A stretch of DNA of 64,000 nucleotides, taken from positions 1-64,000 of the forward strand of contig JAZPZY010000041.1 of NCBI GenBank assembly GCA_045544955.1, read 5' to 3'. A program made the translations under genes and the position numbers. This document shows, one piece after another, positions 33,395 to 42,131 of the stretch. The notes below the pieces were generated by a model that saw only the letters and a list, made by a program, of their open reading frames with translations, was not told the origin of the DNA and searched no databases. Origin of the DNA: SIG701 sp045544955 (GTDB lineage Bacteria; Bacillota; Clostridia; Oscillospirales; CAG-272). Position 1 is the first letter of the stretch; each line of letters opens with the position of its first letter.

Positions 33395-35074
33395 ATGAAG
33401 CACGGTCACATCTTTTCACAAATCGGACGGCGGGTCCTGCCGCTTTTGCTCCTTGCCGGCCTTTCGGCAGGAGTTCTTTTTGCTGCGGATCGCCTGTTCA
33501 CACCGCCTGCGGATACGCCGGGTGCGACGCCCCCTTCGGTGACGGATAACGTGCCGGATACGCCGGCCGTGCCGAATACGCCGGGAACGTCCGCGGCGGA
33601 CGGCGGAGCGGAACCCACGGACCCCGTTCCCCCGGCAGACGTGACCCACGCCCGGAAGGCGGCTTCCAAAGAGGATATTCTCCGCCTGTCGGCGAATATG
33701 GGATTTTCCGAAAATACCGTGATTACCGTGCCCGCGCTCGTGGCGGACGGATTCCTCCGCTCGGACGAGTCCTATTCTGCCCGCACGTCTCTTATCGCAC
33801 TGGCGGGAAAATTCGACTTTTTCCCAAAAGAATACGCCAAAACCAAGGAAACGGTGTACGATCTTTCCTTCGTCCGTCCCTCGGAGATGAGCGAGCCGGA
33901 GCCGGTGTATACCCCCCGTGAGGTGCTGCGTCCGGCCATTCAGCCGTATATGGGATTCCTTCTTATGGACGACGGGACGGAAACCCGGCTGTATACGGGC
34001 GACGGGCTGTTTTTGTTCGCCTACCCTTCCGGGGAATATACGAGAGCCTTTGCTCGGGATAATACCGGTGCCGCCCTGTTTTATAAGGACGAGACGGTGG
34101 AGCGCCCCGTGAAGAAAGCGCTGACCGAACCCGCACCGGACGAACCCGCCCCTGCCGAGCCGGCAGCGGTGGAGATGGAAACGGTTTTGGAACGCGTGTA
34201 CTACGCCGTCACCGATACGGGCTTTGCCAAAGCAGACTACGACGATACCGTGGACGGACGGGGCGTGTATTTTGATTACCCGGCGTATTACGGCATCTCG
34301 GACAACGACCGCCGCCGGCTGGTGAAGAAGATCACCACGGTGGAGGAAAAACTGGACGGCACCGAAGAGATCACCGACTCCGTTTGGTGGGCTTTCGGCA
34401 ACGCAAACGGTTGGCAGCTGACCAATTATTCGTTTACCGGTGCCTTTGATTATTCCGAAGGAATGGCGGCTGTGCTGAACGAAAAGGGACAGCACCTGTT
34501 TTTGTCGGAGTGGGGCTACTACGCCTTCAACCCTTTGAAAAACTATAACTATTACGACCGCTTCGTGACGGAATACTATCTGCCGCCCCGGACGCGGGGC
34601 GAGGAATCCATCGGATTCTATTATTACGACCACGGCCTTGTGCGGGTACGCCGGCAGGTGGTGGACTGGTATTCGCTGTACTATATGGAACCGGAGGATC
34701 TTCGCGTCACCATCGACGAGGATATCCTCATCGATAAAACGGGCAAAGAGTTCCCAGTGCCGGAGGGATACGACATCGTATCCTATTCCGATGGCATGAT
34801 CCTCCTTCTGAAGGACGGAAAATACGGATTTATGGATCACACCGGTACGTGGATCGCCCAGCCGATCTACGATTTCGCCCGCCCGTATTTTGAGGGACTT
34901 GCCGTTGTCGGATTTTCCGATGGCAGCCGGCTGATGCTGGATACGGAGGGGGATATCGTCATTCCTGCCGGGGTGTACGACCATATCTCTGATGCCTCCA
35001 GCGGCGTGATCACGGCGTATTCGGCCAAAACAGGCTGGGTGCTGTATCATAAAATGGCAAAATTTGTGGGATAA
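33395..35074 (+). CDS. Membrane-anchored WG-repeat-like protein
   Basis: A 559-residue protein with an N-terminal signal anchor (VLPLLLLAGLSAGVLF, about residues 12-27). A Pro/Thr/Ala-rich spacer to residue 80 follows, then an extracytoplasmic domain. The C-terminal part has WG/KWG-type repeats: KYGFMDHTGTWIAQPIYDFA followed by PYFEGLAVV, and looser units such as DYSEGMAAVLNEKGQHLF. These repeats form beta-rich domains whose roles are mostly unknown. ATG 33395 lies 40 nt after rlmH with GGAG upstream; the longer frame overlaps rlmH. It ends 31 nt before mnmG. Confidence 0.75.
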   Translation: MKHGHIFSQIGRRVLPLLLLAGLSAGVLFAADRLFTPPADTPGATPPSVTDNVPDTPAVPNTPGTSAADGGAEPTDPVPPADVTHARKAASKEDILRLSANMGFSENTVITVPALVADGFLRSDESYSARTSLIALAGKFDFFPKEYAKTKETVYDLSFVRPSEMSEPEPVYTPREVLRPAIQPYMGFLLMDDGTETRLYTGDGLFLFAYPSGEYTRAFARDNTGAALFYKDETVERPVKKALTEPAPDEPAPAEPAAVEMETVLERVYYAVTDTGFAKADYDDTVDGRGVYFDYPAYYGISDNDRRRLVKKITTVEEKLDGTEEITDSVWWAFGNANGWQLTNYSFTGAFDYSEGMAAVLNEKGQHLFLSEWGYYAFNPLKNYNYYDRFVTEYYLPPRTRGEESIGFYYYDHGLVRVRRQVVDWYSLYYMEPEDLRVTIDEDILIDKTGKEFPVPEGYDIVSYSDGMILLLKDGKYGFMDHTGTWIAQPIYDFARPYFEGLAVVGFSDGSRLMLDTEGDIVIPAGVYDHISDASSGVITAYSAKTGWVLYHKMAKFVG

Positions 35075-35105
35075 TTCCCGTTCTAAAACTGATTTTGGAG
35101 TTTTT

Positions 35106-36983
35106 ATGTCCAACGTTATCGTAATCGGTGCGGGGCACGCAGGGTGCGAGGCCGCCCTTGCCGCCGCCCGTATGGGACTTACCGTATCCCTTTTCACCAT
35201 GAGCCTGGACTCACTGGCCAATCTCCCCTGTAATCCCTCCATCGGCGGTACGGGAAAGGGGCACCTGGTCTACGAGATCGACGCCCTCGGCGGCGAAATG
35301 CCCCTGGCGGCCGACCGTGCCACCATCCAGTCCCGGATCCTCAATACGGGCAAAGGGGCGGCGGTGCAGTCCAAGCGTGTCCAGGCGGATCGGATGCTCT
35401 ACCATACCCATATGAAAAGGGCCATCGAGGCCGAGCCGCGGATCCTGTTGATTCAGGCGGAGGTCACTGCCATTCTTACCGAGGCTCTGCCCGACGGGCG
35501 GCGCATCGTCCGTGGCGTTACCGCCTCCCCCGGCGGCGATTTCTTTGCGGATGCGGTGATCATCGCCTCCGGCACGTACCTTGCCGGGCATACCCACGTG
35601 GGTGCGGTGCAGCGTGCCGCCGGACCGGACAACTCCCTGCCGGCGGATTATCTTTCCCAGTCGCTTCGTGATGCGGGCATCCCGCTGCAGCGGTTCAAAA
35701 CCGGCACGCCGCCCCGGATCCATCGGCGTTCCATTGACTTTGACGCCTTGGAGATCCAGCCCGGTGACGATATTATCGTGCCTTTTTCCCATAAAACGGA
35801 TATGGATGCCATCAATAAGATCACCCAGATCCCCTGCCATATTACTTATACCAACGCGGATACCCACCGGATCATCCACGAGAATCTGCATCTGTCGCCT
35901 CTCTATTCCGGACAGATCCACGGCACGGGCCCACGTTATTGCCCCTCCATTGAGGATAAGGTGGTCCGCTTTGCGGATAAGGAACGGCATCAGCTGTTCG
36001 TGGAGCCCATGGGGCTTTCCACGGACGAGATCTATCTGCAGGGATTTTCCTCCTCTCTGCCTGCCGAGGTGCAGTACAAAATGCTGCATTCTTTGAACGG
36101 ATTTCACGAGGCGGAGATAATGCGGTACGCCTACGCCATCGAATACGACTGCTGTGATCCCCGGTGCCTGTACGCCACTTTGGAAACGAAGCAGGTGGAG
36201 AATCTGTACGGCGCCGGTCAGTTCAACGGCTCCTCCGGCTACGAGGAGGCGGCGTGCCAGGGGCTTGTGGCCGGCATCAACGCCGCGTCGAAGATCATCG
36301 GTCTTCCGCCGCTTGTCCTGAACCGCTCTTCCTCTTACACCGGCGTGCTCATCGACGATCTGGTGACGAAGGGTACGGCCGAGCCGTACCGGATCATGAC
36401 CTCCCGTTCCGAGTTCCGTCTGCTTTTACGACAGGACAACGCGGAGGATCGGCTCATCGAATTCGGCCGGATCGCCGGCCTTGTCAGCGAGGATCGCTAC
36501 CGGGCGTTTCAGGAACGGCGTGCCCGGATCGAGGCGGAAAAAGACCGCCTCTCCCATAAAAACGTAGGCCCCACCCCGGCGGTGAACGGGATGCTCACGG
36601 CGGCGGGATCCACGCCGCTGTCCTCCGGCGCTACCTTGGCCGATCTGATCCGCCGTCCTCAGATTACGTACGAATGTACGAAAGACGTCGATCCCGACCG
36701 CCCGGTGCTGTCCTATCGGGATGCCCAGTCGGTGGAGATCGAGGTGAAATACGAGGGCTACGTCCGCCGCCAGAAGGATGCGGCCCGGCGAATGGAAAAA
36801 ATGGACGATACGCCCCTGCCGGCGGATCTGGATTACGGAAAGATCCCAGGACTCCGGCTGGAGGCGGCACAGAAGCTCCAAAAGATACGCCCTTTGAGCC
36901 TTGGACAGGCGGAGCGTATCTCCGGCGTCAACCCGGCAGATATTACGGTACTGTATATCTGGCTCTCGCAAAAGAAAAAGTGA
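35106..36983 (+). CDS. mnmG: tRNA uridine-5-carboxymethylaminomethyl synthesis FAD enzyme MnmG (GidA)
   Basis: A 625-residue FAD/NAD-binding protein that, with MnmE, installs the cmnm5 group on U34. FAD motif VIGAGHAGCEAALAAARMG lies at residues 5-23. NPSIGGTGKGHLVYEIDALG and the FKTGTPPRIHRRSIDF segment are family hallmarks, and the C-terminal helical domain ends in YIWLSQKKK. ATG 35106 follows TTTGGAG; a 14-residue upstream extension was rejected. It is separated from rsmG by a palindromic element instead of being tightly linked as in many bacteria. Confidence 0.96.
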   Translation: MSNVIVIGAGHAGCEAALAAARMGLTVSLFTMSLDSLANLPCNPSIGGTGKGHLVYEIDALGGEMPLAADRATIQSRILNTGKGAAVQSKRVQADRMLYHTHMKRAIEAEPRILLIQAEVTAILTEALPDGRRIVRGVTASPGGDFFADAVIIASGTYLAGHTHVGAVQRAAGPDNSLPADYLSQSLRDAGIPLQRFKTGTPPRIHRRSIDFDALEIQPGDDIIVPFSHKTDMDAINKITQIPCHITYTNADTHRIIHENLHLSPLYSGQIHGTGPRYCPSIEDKVVRFADKERHQLFVEPMGLSTDEIYLQGFSSSLPAEVQYKMLHSLNGFHEAEIMRYAYAIEYDCCDPRCLYATLETKQVENLYGAGQFNGSSGYEEAACQGLVAGINAASKIIGLPPLVLNRSSSYTGVLIDDLVTKGTAEPYRIMTSRSEFRLLLRQDNAEDRLIEFGRIAGLVSEDRYRAFQERRARIEAEKDRLSHKNVGPTPAVNGMLTAAGSTPLSSGATLADLIRRPQITYECTKDVDPDRPVLSYRDAQSVEIEVKYEGYVRRQKDAARRMEKMDDTPLPADLDYGKIPGLRLEAAQKLQKIRPLSLGQAERISGVNPADITVLYIWLSQKKK

Positions 36984-37035
36984 CCGGGAGAGAGAAGATC
37001 CTCCTGAACTCCCAAATAAGTAAACAGATCCATTG

Positions 37036-37090
37036 CCATAAAAGTTTTTGAAGGGGTGCAGGGGAACTTTTTGCAAAAAGTTCCCCTGCA
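37036..37090. repeat. Palindromic element, right-half copy (I)
   Basis: An arm CCATAAAAGTTTTTGAAGGGG runs into a perfect 34-bp palindrome (37057-37090) with TGCAGGGGAAC arms and the TTTTTGCAAAAA centre. It fills the mnmG-rsmG gap and ends 10 nt before the rsmG start, where it could hide or position the ribosome binding region. Confidence 0.85.
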
Positions 37091-37100
37091 ATCAATTATT

Positions 37101-37823
37101 ATGCTAAATAAAATCGCATCCCATCCGCTTTTGCCGGAACGCTTCCGACAGGACACCGATCTGCCCGGACGGCTCGCCGTCATCGCGGAGAGCCTTATGG
37201 AAACGAACAAGAAATTCAATCTCACCGCCATTACCGATCCGGACGGGATCGTGGCAAAGCATATTATGGACTCTCTTGTTGCTGCCGAAGCGGTGGCGGA
37301 GGCGGCCGGAGAGGGAAAAACGACGCTCCTGGACGTGGGCAGCGGTGCGGGCTTTCCTTCCATGCCCATTGCCGCCGCACTGCCGGGCGTTTCGGTGACG
37401 GCACTGGACAGCACCGCCAAAAAATGCAATTACATGAACGAGACGGCGGCCGCCGCCGGCATCGGCAACTTTACCGCTTTGTGCGGCCGTGCGGAGGAGA
37501 TCGCCCAGGCGGCGGATAAGCGGGAATCGTTTGATTTTGCCACCGCCCGTGCGGTAGCCAATCTGCCCGTGCTTTTGGAGCTGTGCCTGCCCTTTGTGAA
37601 GGTAGGCGGCGTGTTTTTCGCTCTGAAGGGCAGTCACGCTCCCGAGGAGATCGCCGCTTCCAAAAAGGCGCTGGAAAAACTGGGCGGCGTTCTGGAGAGC
37701 GTTTTTGAATACCGGATTCCCGGAGACGACGCCCCCCGGTATCTTCTCACGATCCGTAAAACGGCGCCAACGCCGATGGCGTATCCCCGGCACTATTCGC
37801 AGATCGCGAAAAAGCCCCTGTAA
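37101..37823 (+). CDS. rsmG: 16S rRNA 7-methylguanosine527 methyltransferase RsmG (GidB)
   Basis: A 240-residue class I SAM methyltransferase. The SAM loop LLDVGSGAGFPSMPIAAALPG begins near residue 75, after the conserved KFNLTAITDPDGIVAKHIMDSL. FATARAVANLPVLLELCLP marks the catalytic core. ATG 37101 was chosen because the upstream frame runs through the palindromic repeat. No good ribosome binding site is present in the ATCAATTATT before the ATG; the upstream palindrome occupies that region, so translation may be weak or depend on mnmG read-through. Confidence 0.93.
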   Translation: MLNKIASHPLLPERFRQDTDLPGRLAVIAESLMETNKKFNLTAITDPDGIVAKHIMDSLVAAEAVAEAAGEGKTTLLDVGSGAGFPSMPIAAALPGVSVTALDSTAKKCNYMNETAAAAGIGNFTALCGRAEEIAQAADKRESFDFATARAVANLPVLLELCLPFVKVGGVFFALKGSHAPEEIAASKKALEKLGGVLESVFEYRIPGDDAPRYLLTIRKTAPTPMAYPRHYSQIAKKPL

Positions 37824-37838
37824 AGGGGCGAGCTTTAT
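37811..37838 (+). terminator. Weak terminator at the rsmG end
   Basis: GCCCC / GGGGC arms around TGTAAA with flanking AAA/CTTT overlap the stop codon of rsmG; only short T runs follow. Confidence 0.4.
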
Positions 37839-37858
37839 AAAAGTTTGTGCATCCCTTC

Positions 37859-37887
37859 TTTACAAAAAACTGTGCATCGTGTATAAT
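37859..37887 (+). promoter_or_regulatory. Promoter of SBP-3
   Basis: TTTACA (37859-37864), a 17-bp spacer ending GTG, TATAAT (37882-37887). Same design as the promoters at 42028, 43727, 47201 and 51266. Confidence 0.85.
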
Positions 37888-37943
37888 ATATCCGTAAGTC
37901 TGTATCCCGGATTTTAACAATCAATACAAGAAAGGATTTCAGT

Positions 37944-39404
37944 ATGCGTATTATATCTATGCTTATGGTTCTTGCCATGCTTCTCAGCTTTGCGGCATGC
38001 GTGAAGAATCCCGACACCCCCGATACCACCGATCCGGCAGATGCCACCACCGCACCGGCGGAGACAACGGCACCCCCTGAGGATCTTTCCGACAATCTGC
38101 CCGAGGAGACGTTCAACAATCAGGAGATACTCATTTGGGAAGGACACAACGAGCACAGCTCGTATTTTAATCCCGATCCGGAAGCGGAGGGCGACGTGGT
38201 AAGCGAAGCCGCCTTGAAACGAAACAGCAACGTGGAAGAACGCTTTGACGTTGTGTTCAAGTGGATGGTTGGCGATACGGGCGCGGACCTGTACACCCGT
38301 AACGATCAGCTGAGAAACGGCATTCTTGCCGGTGACCGGCTGGATATCGTGGACAATGCCGCCACGTATCTCGGTCCCTATATGGTAGCCGGCTGCTTCC
38401 TCAATCTGGCAGACAACGAGATTCTGGATTTCTCCCGCCCCTGGTATTTCGACTACGTGATCGATAACCTCCGCATCAACGACCGTCTGTACGCCACCTC
38501 CGGCTGGTACGACTTCAATACGGTCAGACAGACCTCCATTTTCTTCTTCAATATAGAGATGGCAGAGAATAATCAGGTCGGCGATCTGTATCAGATGGTA
38601 TACGACGGCAAGTGGACGTACGACAAGATGATGGAGATTGCGGAATCCGTCGGCGCCGATATGAACAACGACGGCGTGTATAACGACGATGACCGTTACG
38701 GCCTTGCCGGTATGCAGGATCAGTGGTTCCAGCAGGTATATACTACCGGCTATTCCTTTGTGACTACTAACGAGGACGGTACGCTGACCGTTTCCGGTAT
38801 TGACGACCGCCTTATCCACGCCTTTGATACCGTACGGAAGATTTTTGATTCCACCTGGTATCAGAGCTTCTACACTTACGGTGAGGCCCGCCGCCCCAAC
38901 GAGGACCTTTATAACGCGTTCAACAACGGACGCCTTCTGTTCTACATGGGCCTGCTGATGAATACCGCCAATCCGATCATGCGTGACGGCGGTAAGTTCG
39001 GCCTTCTGCCTACGCCGAAATTCTATGAAGAGAATGAGTACGGCTCCGCCGCGCTGCCGTACGTTTCCTGCATCCCGATCACCACGGAAAATGCACGTAC
39101 CTCCTCCATCATTCTGGAGGCACTGCATGCAGAAACGTACAAAGAGATGCGTCCTGCCTTCTTCGACGTGGCACTGTCCTATAAGTACGTGAACGACGCC
39201 ACGTCCCGTGAAATGCTGGATATCGCTATGGATAATCTGTACTGCGATTTCGGTTATATGTACATGGATACCGGATTCGGCCGTGAAATTCCCATGACGC
39301 TGACCCGGGCAACCAACCTTTCCTCCTGGATGGCAACCCATACGGCTGCCACCAACGCGGGTCTGAAAGCCCTGGTGGATCAGATCATGGAACTGCCGGA
39401 ATAA
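37944..39404 (+). CDS. Lipoprotein solute-binding protein, SBP-3 (group B)
   Basis: A 486-residue lipoprotein with signal MRIISMLMVLAMLLSFAAC, followed by a Thr-rich ATTAPAETTAP linker. The binding domain opens with NLPEETFNNQEILIWEGHNE and includes a DMNNDGVYNDDD calcium-type loop at residues 239-250. It closes with NLSSWMATHTAATNAGLKAL and a MELPE tail shared by the cluster. AAAGGA precedes the ATG. It has its own promoter and its own terminator, so it is a single-gene unit. The ligand is unknown; segment FNPDPEAEGDV groups it with SBP-5 and SBP-8. Confidence 0.88.
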   Translation: MRIISMLMVLAMLLSFAACVKNPDTPDTTDPADATTAPAETTAPPEDLSDNLPEETFNNQEILIWEGHNEHSSYFNPDPEAEGDVVSEAALKRNSNVEERFDVVFKWMVGDTGADLYTRNDQLRNGILAGDRLDIVDNAATYLGPYMVAGCFLNLADNEILDFSRPWYFDYVIDNLRINDRLYATSGWYDFNTVRQTSIFFFNIEMAENNQVGDLYQMVYDGKWTYDKMMEIAESVGADMNNDGVYNDDDRYGLAGMQDQWFQQVYTTGYSFVTTNEDGTLTVSGIDDRLIHAFDTVRKIFDSTWYQSFYTYGEARRPNEDLYNAFNNGRLLFYMGLLMNTANPIMRDGGKFGLLPTPKFYEENEYGSAALPYVSCIPITTENARTSSIILEALHAETYKEMRPAFFDVALSYKYVNDATSREMLDIAMDNLYCDFGYMYMDTGFGREIPMTLTRATNLSSWMATHTAATNAGLKALVDQIMELPE

Positions 39405-39464
39405 AACCTTTAACCTGAATAACAAAAACCCCCCGTGCACCGATCCGGTGTACGGGCGGTTTTT
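39405..39464 (+). terminator. SBP-3 terminator with conserved arm and hairpin H (E)
   Basis: AAAACCTTTAACCTGAATAACAA is followed by hairpin 39429-39459 (CCCCCCGTGCACCG / CGGTGTACGGGCGG) and TTTTTG. The arm plus hairpin equal the left half of the composite elements, without palindrome P1. Confidence 0.85.
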
Positions 39465-39531
39465 GTTTCCGAAATGGCCGATTTTGTTGAAGAAGTTTTT
39501 GGAGAATTGTTCAAAAAAATGAAAAAATCTA

Positions 39532-39561
39532 TTTACAAGACGCACCCGGGTGTTGTATAAT
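39532..39561 (+). promoter_or_regulatory. Promoter of the anchored secreted protein
   Basis: TTTACA (39532-39537), an 18-bp spacer containing CACCCGGGTG, TATAAT (39556-39561). Confidence 0.75.
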
Positions 39562-39614
39562 ACAAATGTGGCAACATATTGCACAAATATTTACGGAAAA
39601 GAGGAGTGAATCTT

Positions 39615-40280
39615 ATGAAAAAAGTACTTACGCTGGCGATGGTTGTCCTGCTGCTCACCTGTGCCGCACTGCCGGTGTTTGCTCTTCCGGACGTGCTGGA
39701 GGACGTGTTTGACACGATGCCTGCCGATTTCAAGGATCCCACCGTGATTGCACTGGGCGATCATTGGGTGGACGGTGCCACCAACGCACGGCACGGCGTG
39801 AAAGGTGAGTTTGATTACATCTATCTGAAGGAAGACGGCAAGGGCGACTTTGTTGTAGAATTCGAGGTGGAAGAAAAGGGCGTGTACGATTTCGGTTTTA
39901 CGCTGATGGGATATAAGAACAGCGTACTCCGTGCTACCAACGTACAGGTGGATGACGGTGACGTATACCGTATCGAATATAAATACGCGAACGAGCACGA
40001 GAACCGTCCGCACTATTTCTACGGTATGACAGAGACGCTGGAGGCCGGCACCCATAAAATGATCTTCTCCCTGCCGGAGGATTTTGACGACTCTCAGGTG
40101 AAGACCGTATACATTCAGGATTTCTTCTACGTATACGAGCCGATCGCCGTAGAAACTACCACTGCTGCTGCCGCTGCCGCTGAGCCTGCCGCTCCCGCTA
40201 CCTTTGACCTTGGAATCATGGCTATTGCCGCCGCGGCCGCTTCTCTTTCTGCCGCTGTGGTGCTGAAAAAGAGAAAATAA
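39615..40280 (+). CDS. Secreted protein with C-terminal membrane anchor, carbohydrate-binding-module-like
   Basis: A 221-residue protein with a cleavable signal peptide ending VFA at about residue 24 and no lipobox Cys. The beta-rich middle (residues 45-170; GDFVVEFEVEEKGVYDFGF, AGTHKMIFSLPEDF) resembles CBM6/35-like or sugar-binding beta-sandwiches in strand pattern only. A TTTAAAAAAEPAAPAT linker leads to a C-terminal transmembrane helix ending KKRK. It is thus tethered at the C-terminus, unlike the lipoproteins around it. GAGGAG precedes ATG 39615. The next SBP lies 58 bp downstream without a clear promoter, so the two may be co-transcribed and act together at the surface. Confidence 0.72.
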   Translation: MKKVLTLAMVVLLLTCAALPVFALPDVLEDVFDTMPADFKDPTVIALGDHWVDGATNARHGVKGEFDYIYLKEDGKGDFVVEFEVEEKGVYDFGFTLMGYKNSVLRATNVQVDDGDVYRIEYKYANEHENRPHYFYGMTETLEAGTHKMIFSLPEDFDDSQVKTVYIQDFFYVYEPIAVETTTAAAAAAEPAAPATFDLGIMAIAAAAASLSAAVVLKKRK

Positions 40281-40338
40281 GAGGACCGTTTCCACGCGGA
40301 AATACCTGCATATTTTATTTTGTAAAGTGAGGGGAATT

Positions 40339-41814
40339 ATGCGATATTTATCACTGTTTATGGTTCTTGCCATGCTTTTGAGCTTTGCGGCGTGCGTGAA
40401 GGAACCTGATCCGGCAGAAACTACCGCTTCCGCTGATACTACCACGGCACCGGCTGAGTCCACGGCACCGGAAGTGGATCTGTCTGACAGCCTGCCGGCG
40501 GAAACCTTCGACGGGGAAGAGATCCTCATCTGGACTGGCGGATACGATCAGTATTTTGCCTCCTATGAAGACACCACCGACGTAGTATACGAAGCCGTGC
40601 ACGAGCGCAACAACGCCGTGCAGGATCGCTTTGGCGTGGTTCTGAAGTATATGTACACGCCGGAGGATGCCGGCCGTGCGTGGGGCGATTACAAGCTCAT
40701 GTCCCAGTCCATCCGTGCCGGCGACGAGATCGACCTGGTAGCGGGCGGCGTGTCCTACATCGTGCCCTGGGCACTGGAGGGTGCATATCTCAACATGGCA
40801 GAGAACGAGTATCTGGACTTCTCCCGTCCCTGGTGGGCAGATTACGTAAATGATACCATCGAGATCAACGAGCGTCTGTACGCCGTATCCGGCTGGTTCG
40901 ATTTTGGTACCATCGTGCGAAGCAGTGCTATGTTCTTCAATACGGAGATGGCGGCGGACCACGACGTGGGCGATATTTATCAGATCGTGCGTGACGGCAA
41001 GTGGACCTACGACAAACTGGCGGAGATCTCCGAGAAAGTATCCGACGACGTGAACAATGACGGCGTGTACGACGGTGCGGACCGCTACGGCTTCGCCTCC
41101 AAAAAGGATACCTGGAACTGGCAGATCTACACCTGCGGTTATAAGTTCGTACAGAATAACGGGGACGGCACCTACACCATGACCGGCCTCAGCGAAGATA
41201 TCGTGGATGCGTTCAATACGGTGCGTCCCATTATCCGCGGCGACAAGAACTGGTACCGCAGCTATTACACCCACAACGACGGTATCGGCTTCAATGCGGA
41301 CCGTAAGGCCGAGTGTTTCCAAAAGTTCGGCAGCAAGGAGATTTTGTTCCTCCTTCTGGAGATCAGCTACGCTTCTTCTGAAGAGCTCCGCAACATCGGC
41401 ACCTACGGCATCATTCCCGTGCCGAAGTTCTCCGAGGAGCAGGAGTTTTACGGCACGCCCTGCGGACCCAATGCAAGTGCTGTTCCCACCACCACCGGCG
41501 ACGCACGCATTACGTCCATCATTCTGGAAGCACTGAACGCGGAAACCTACCGCACGGTGCGTCCGGCATACTACGAAGTGGCCATGTCCTATAAGTACGT
41601 AAACGATCCGGAATCCGCCGAGATGATGGATTACGTATTTGAGAAGATATACTGCGACTTTGTATACACCTGGATGGATTCCGGCCTGGGCCGCGATCTT
41701 CTGCAAACGGTAAACGAAACGGACAACATCGCATCCCATATCGAGTCGCTGGAGACTTCCTGCAACGCCAAGATCAAGACGATCGTTGATAAGATCATGG
41801 CTCTGCCCGAATAA
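40339..41814 (+). CDS. Lipoprotein solute-binding protein, SBP-4 (group D)
   Basis: A 491-residue lipoprotein with lipobox FAAC and a TTAPAESTAPE linker. Its binding domain (DSLPAETFDGEEILIWTGGYD) is more diverged than groups B and C. The calcium-type loop DVNNDGVYDGAD is at residues 237-248. The ending differs slightly, with HIESLETSCNAKIKTIVDKI before MALPE. A GTG 12 nt upstream is in frame, but ATG 40339 is better placed after GTGAGGGG. There is no obvious promoter in the 58-bp gap, so it probably shares the transcript of the anchored protein. Confidence 0.87.
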   Translation: MRYLSLFMVLAMLLSFAACVKEPDPAETTASADTTTAPAESTAPEVDLSDSLPAETFDGEEILIWTGGYDQYFASYEDTTDVVYEAVHERNNAVQDRFGVVLKYMYTPEDAGRAWGDYKLMSQSIRAGDEIDLVAGGVSYIVPWALEGAYLNMAENEYLDFSRPWWADYVNDTIEINERLYAVSGWFDFGTIVRSSAMFFNTEMAADHDVGDIYQIVRDGKWTYDKLAEISEKVSDDVNNDGVYDGADRYGFASKKDTWNWQIYTCGYKFVQNNGDGTYTMTGLSEDIVDAFNTVRPIIRGDKNWYRSYYTHNDGIGFNADRKAECFQKFGSKEILFLLLEISYASSEELRNIGTYGIIPVPKFSEEQEFYGTPCGPNASAVPTTTGDARITSIILEALNAETYRTVRPAYYEVAMSYKYVNDPESAEMMDYVFEKIYCDFVYTWMDSGLGRDLLQTVNETDNIASHIESLETSCNAKIKTIVDKIMALPE

Positions 41815-41815
41815 C

Positions 41816-41838
41816 CGAGTTTGCCGCAGGCAAACTCG
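41816..41838. repeat. CGAGTTTGCC palindrome
   Basis: CGAGTTTGCC / GGCAAACTCG, a 10-bp perfect inverted repeat with a GCA loop, 2 nt past the SBP-4 stop. Second palindrome class, compare 28043, 46964 and 48775. Confidence 0.7.
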
Positions 41839-41876
41839 CGCGAACGCGGAAAAACCTTTATGCTAAAGGAAAACCA

Positions 41877-41912
41877 CCGCCCGTGCACCGATCCGGTGTA
41901 CGGGCGGTTTTT
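41877..41912 (+). terminator. SBP-4 terminator, hairpin H type (F)
   Basis: A long hairpin CCGCCCGTGCACCG / CGGTGTACGGGCGG with an ATC loop followed by TTTTTG, preceded by an AAAAACCTTTATGCT arm. The rest of the 317-bp gap (41913-42027) holds only a small GGGTGC / GCACCC hairpin (41964-41990) and then the next promoter. Confidence 0.88.
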
Positions 41913-42027
41913 GTGCCGGATGCACTGCGAGTTCCGGTTTAACTTGATTTTTGCACAAAAAAAGGGTGCGGATATTGTCAAAAAGCACCCAGGTATTGGT
42001 GAAAACGCACATTTTTTTCGCGTCCTC

Positions 42028-42056
42028 TTTACAAACCCATGGGTTTCGTGTATAAT
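42028..42056 (+). promoter_or_regulatory. Promoter of SBP-5
   Basis: TTTACA (42028-42033), a 17-bp spacer containing ACCCATGGGT, TATAAT (42051-42056). Confidence 0.88.
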
Positions 42057-42131
42057 ATGAATGTGTAAATATTCACTCCGTTTGTGTAAATGAGCACAGA
42101 CGGGTATCCGTAAGGAAGAAAGGAAAAAAGT

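Noticed and set aside
41913..42027. Possible small RNA downstream of the SBP-4 terminator
   Set aside because: Only one weak GGGTGC/GCACCC hairpin and no promoter were found before the SBP-5 promoter.
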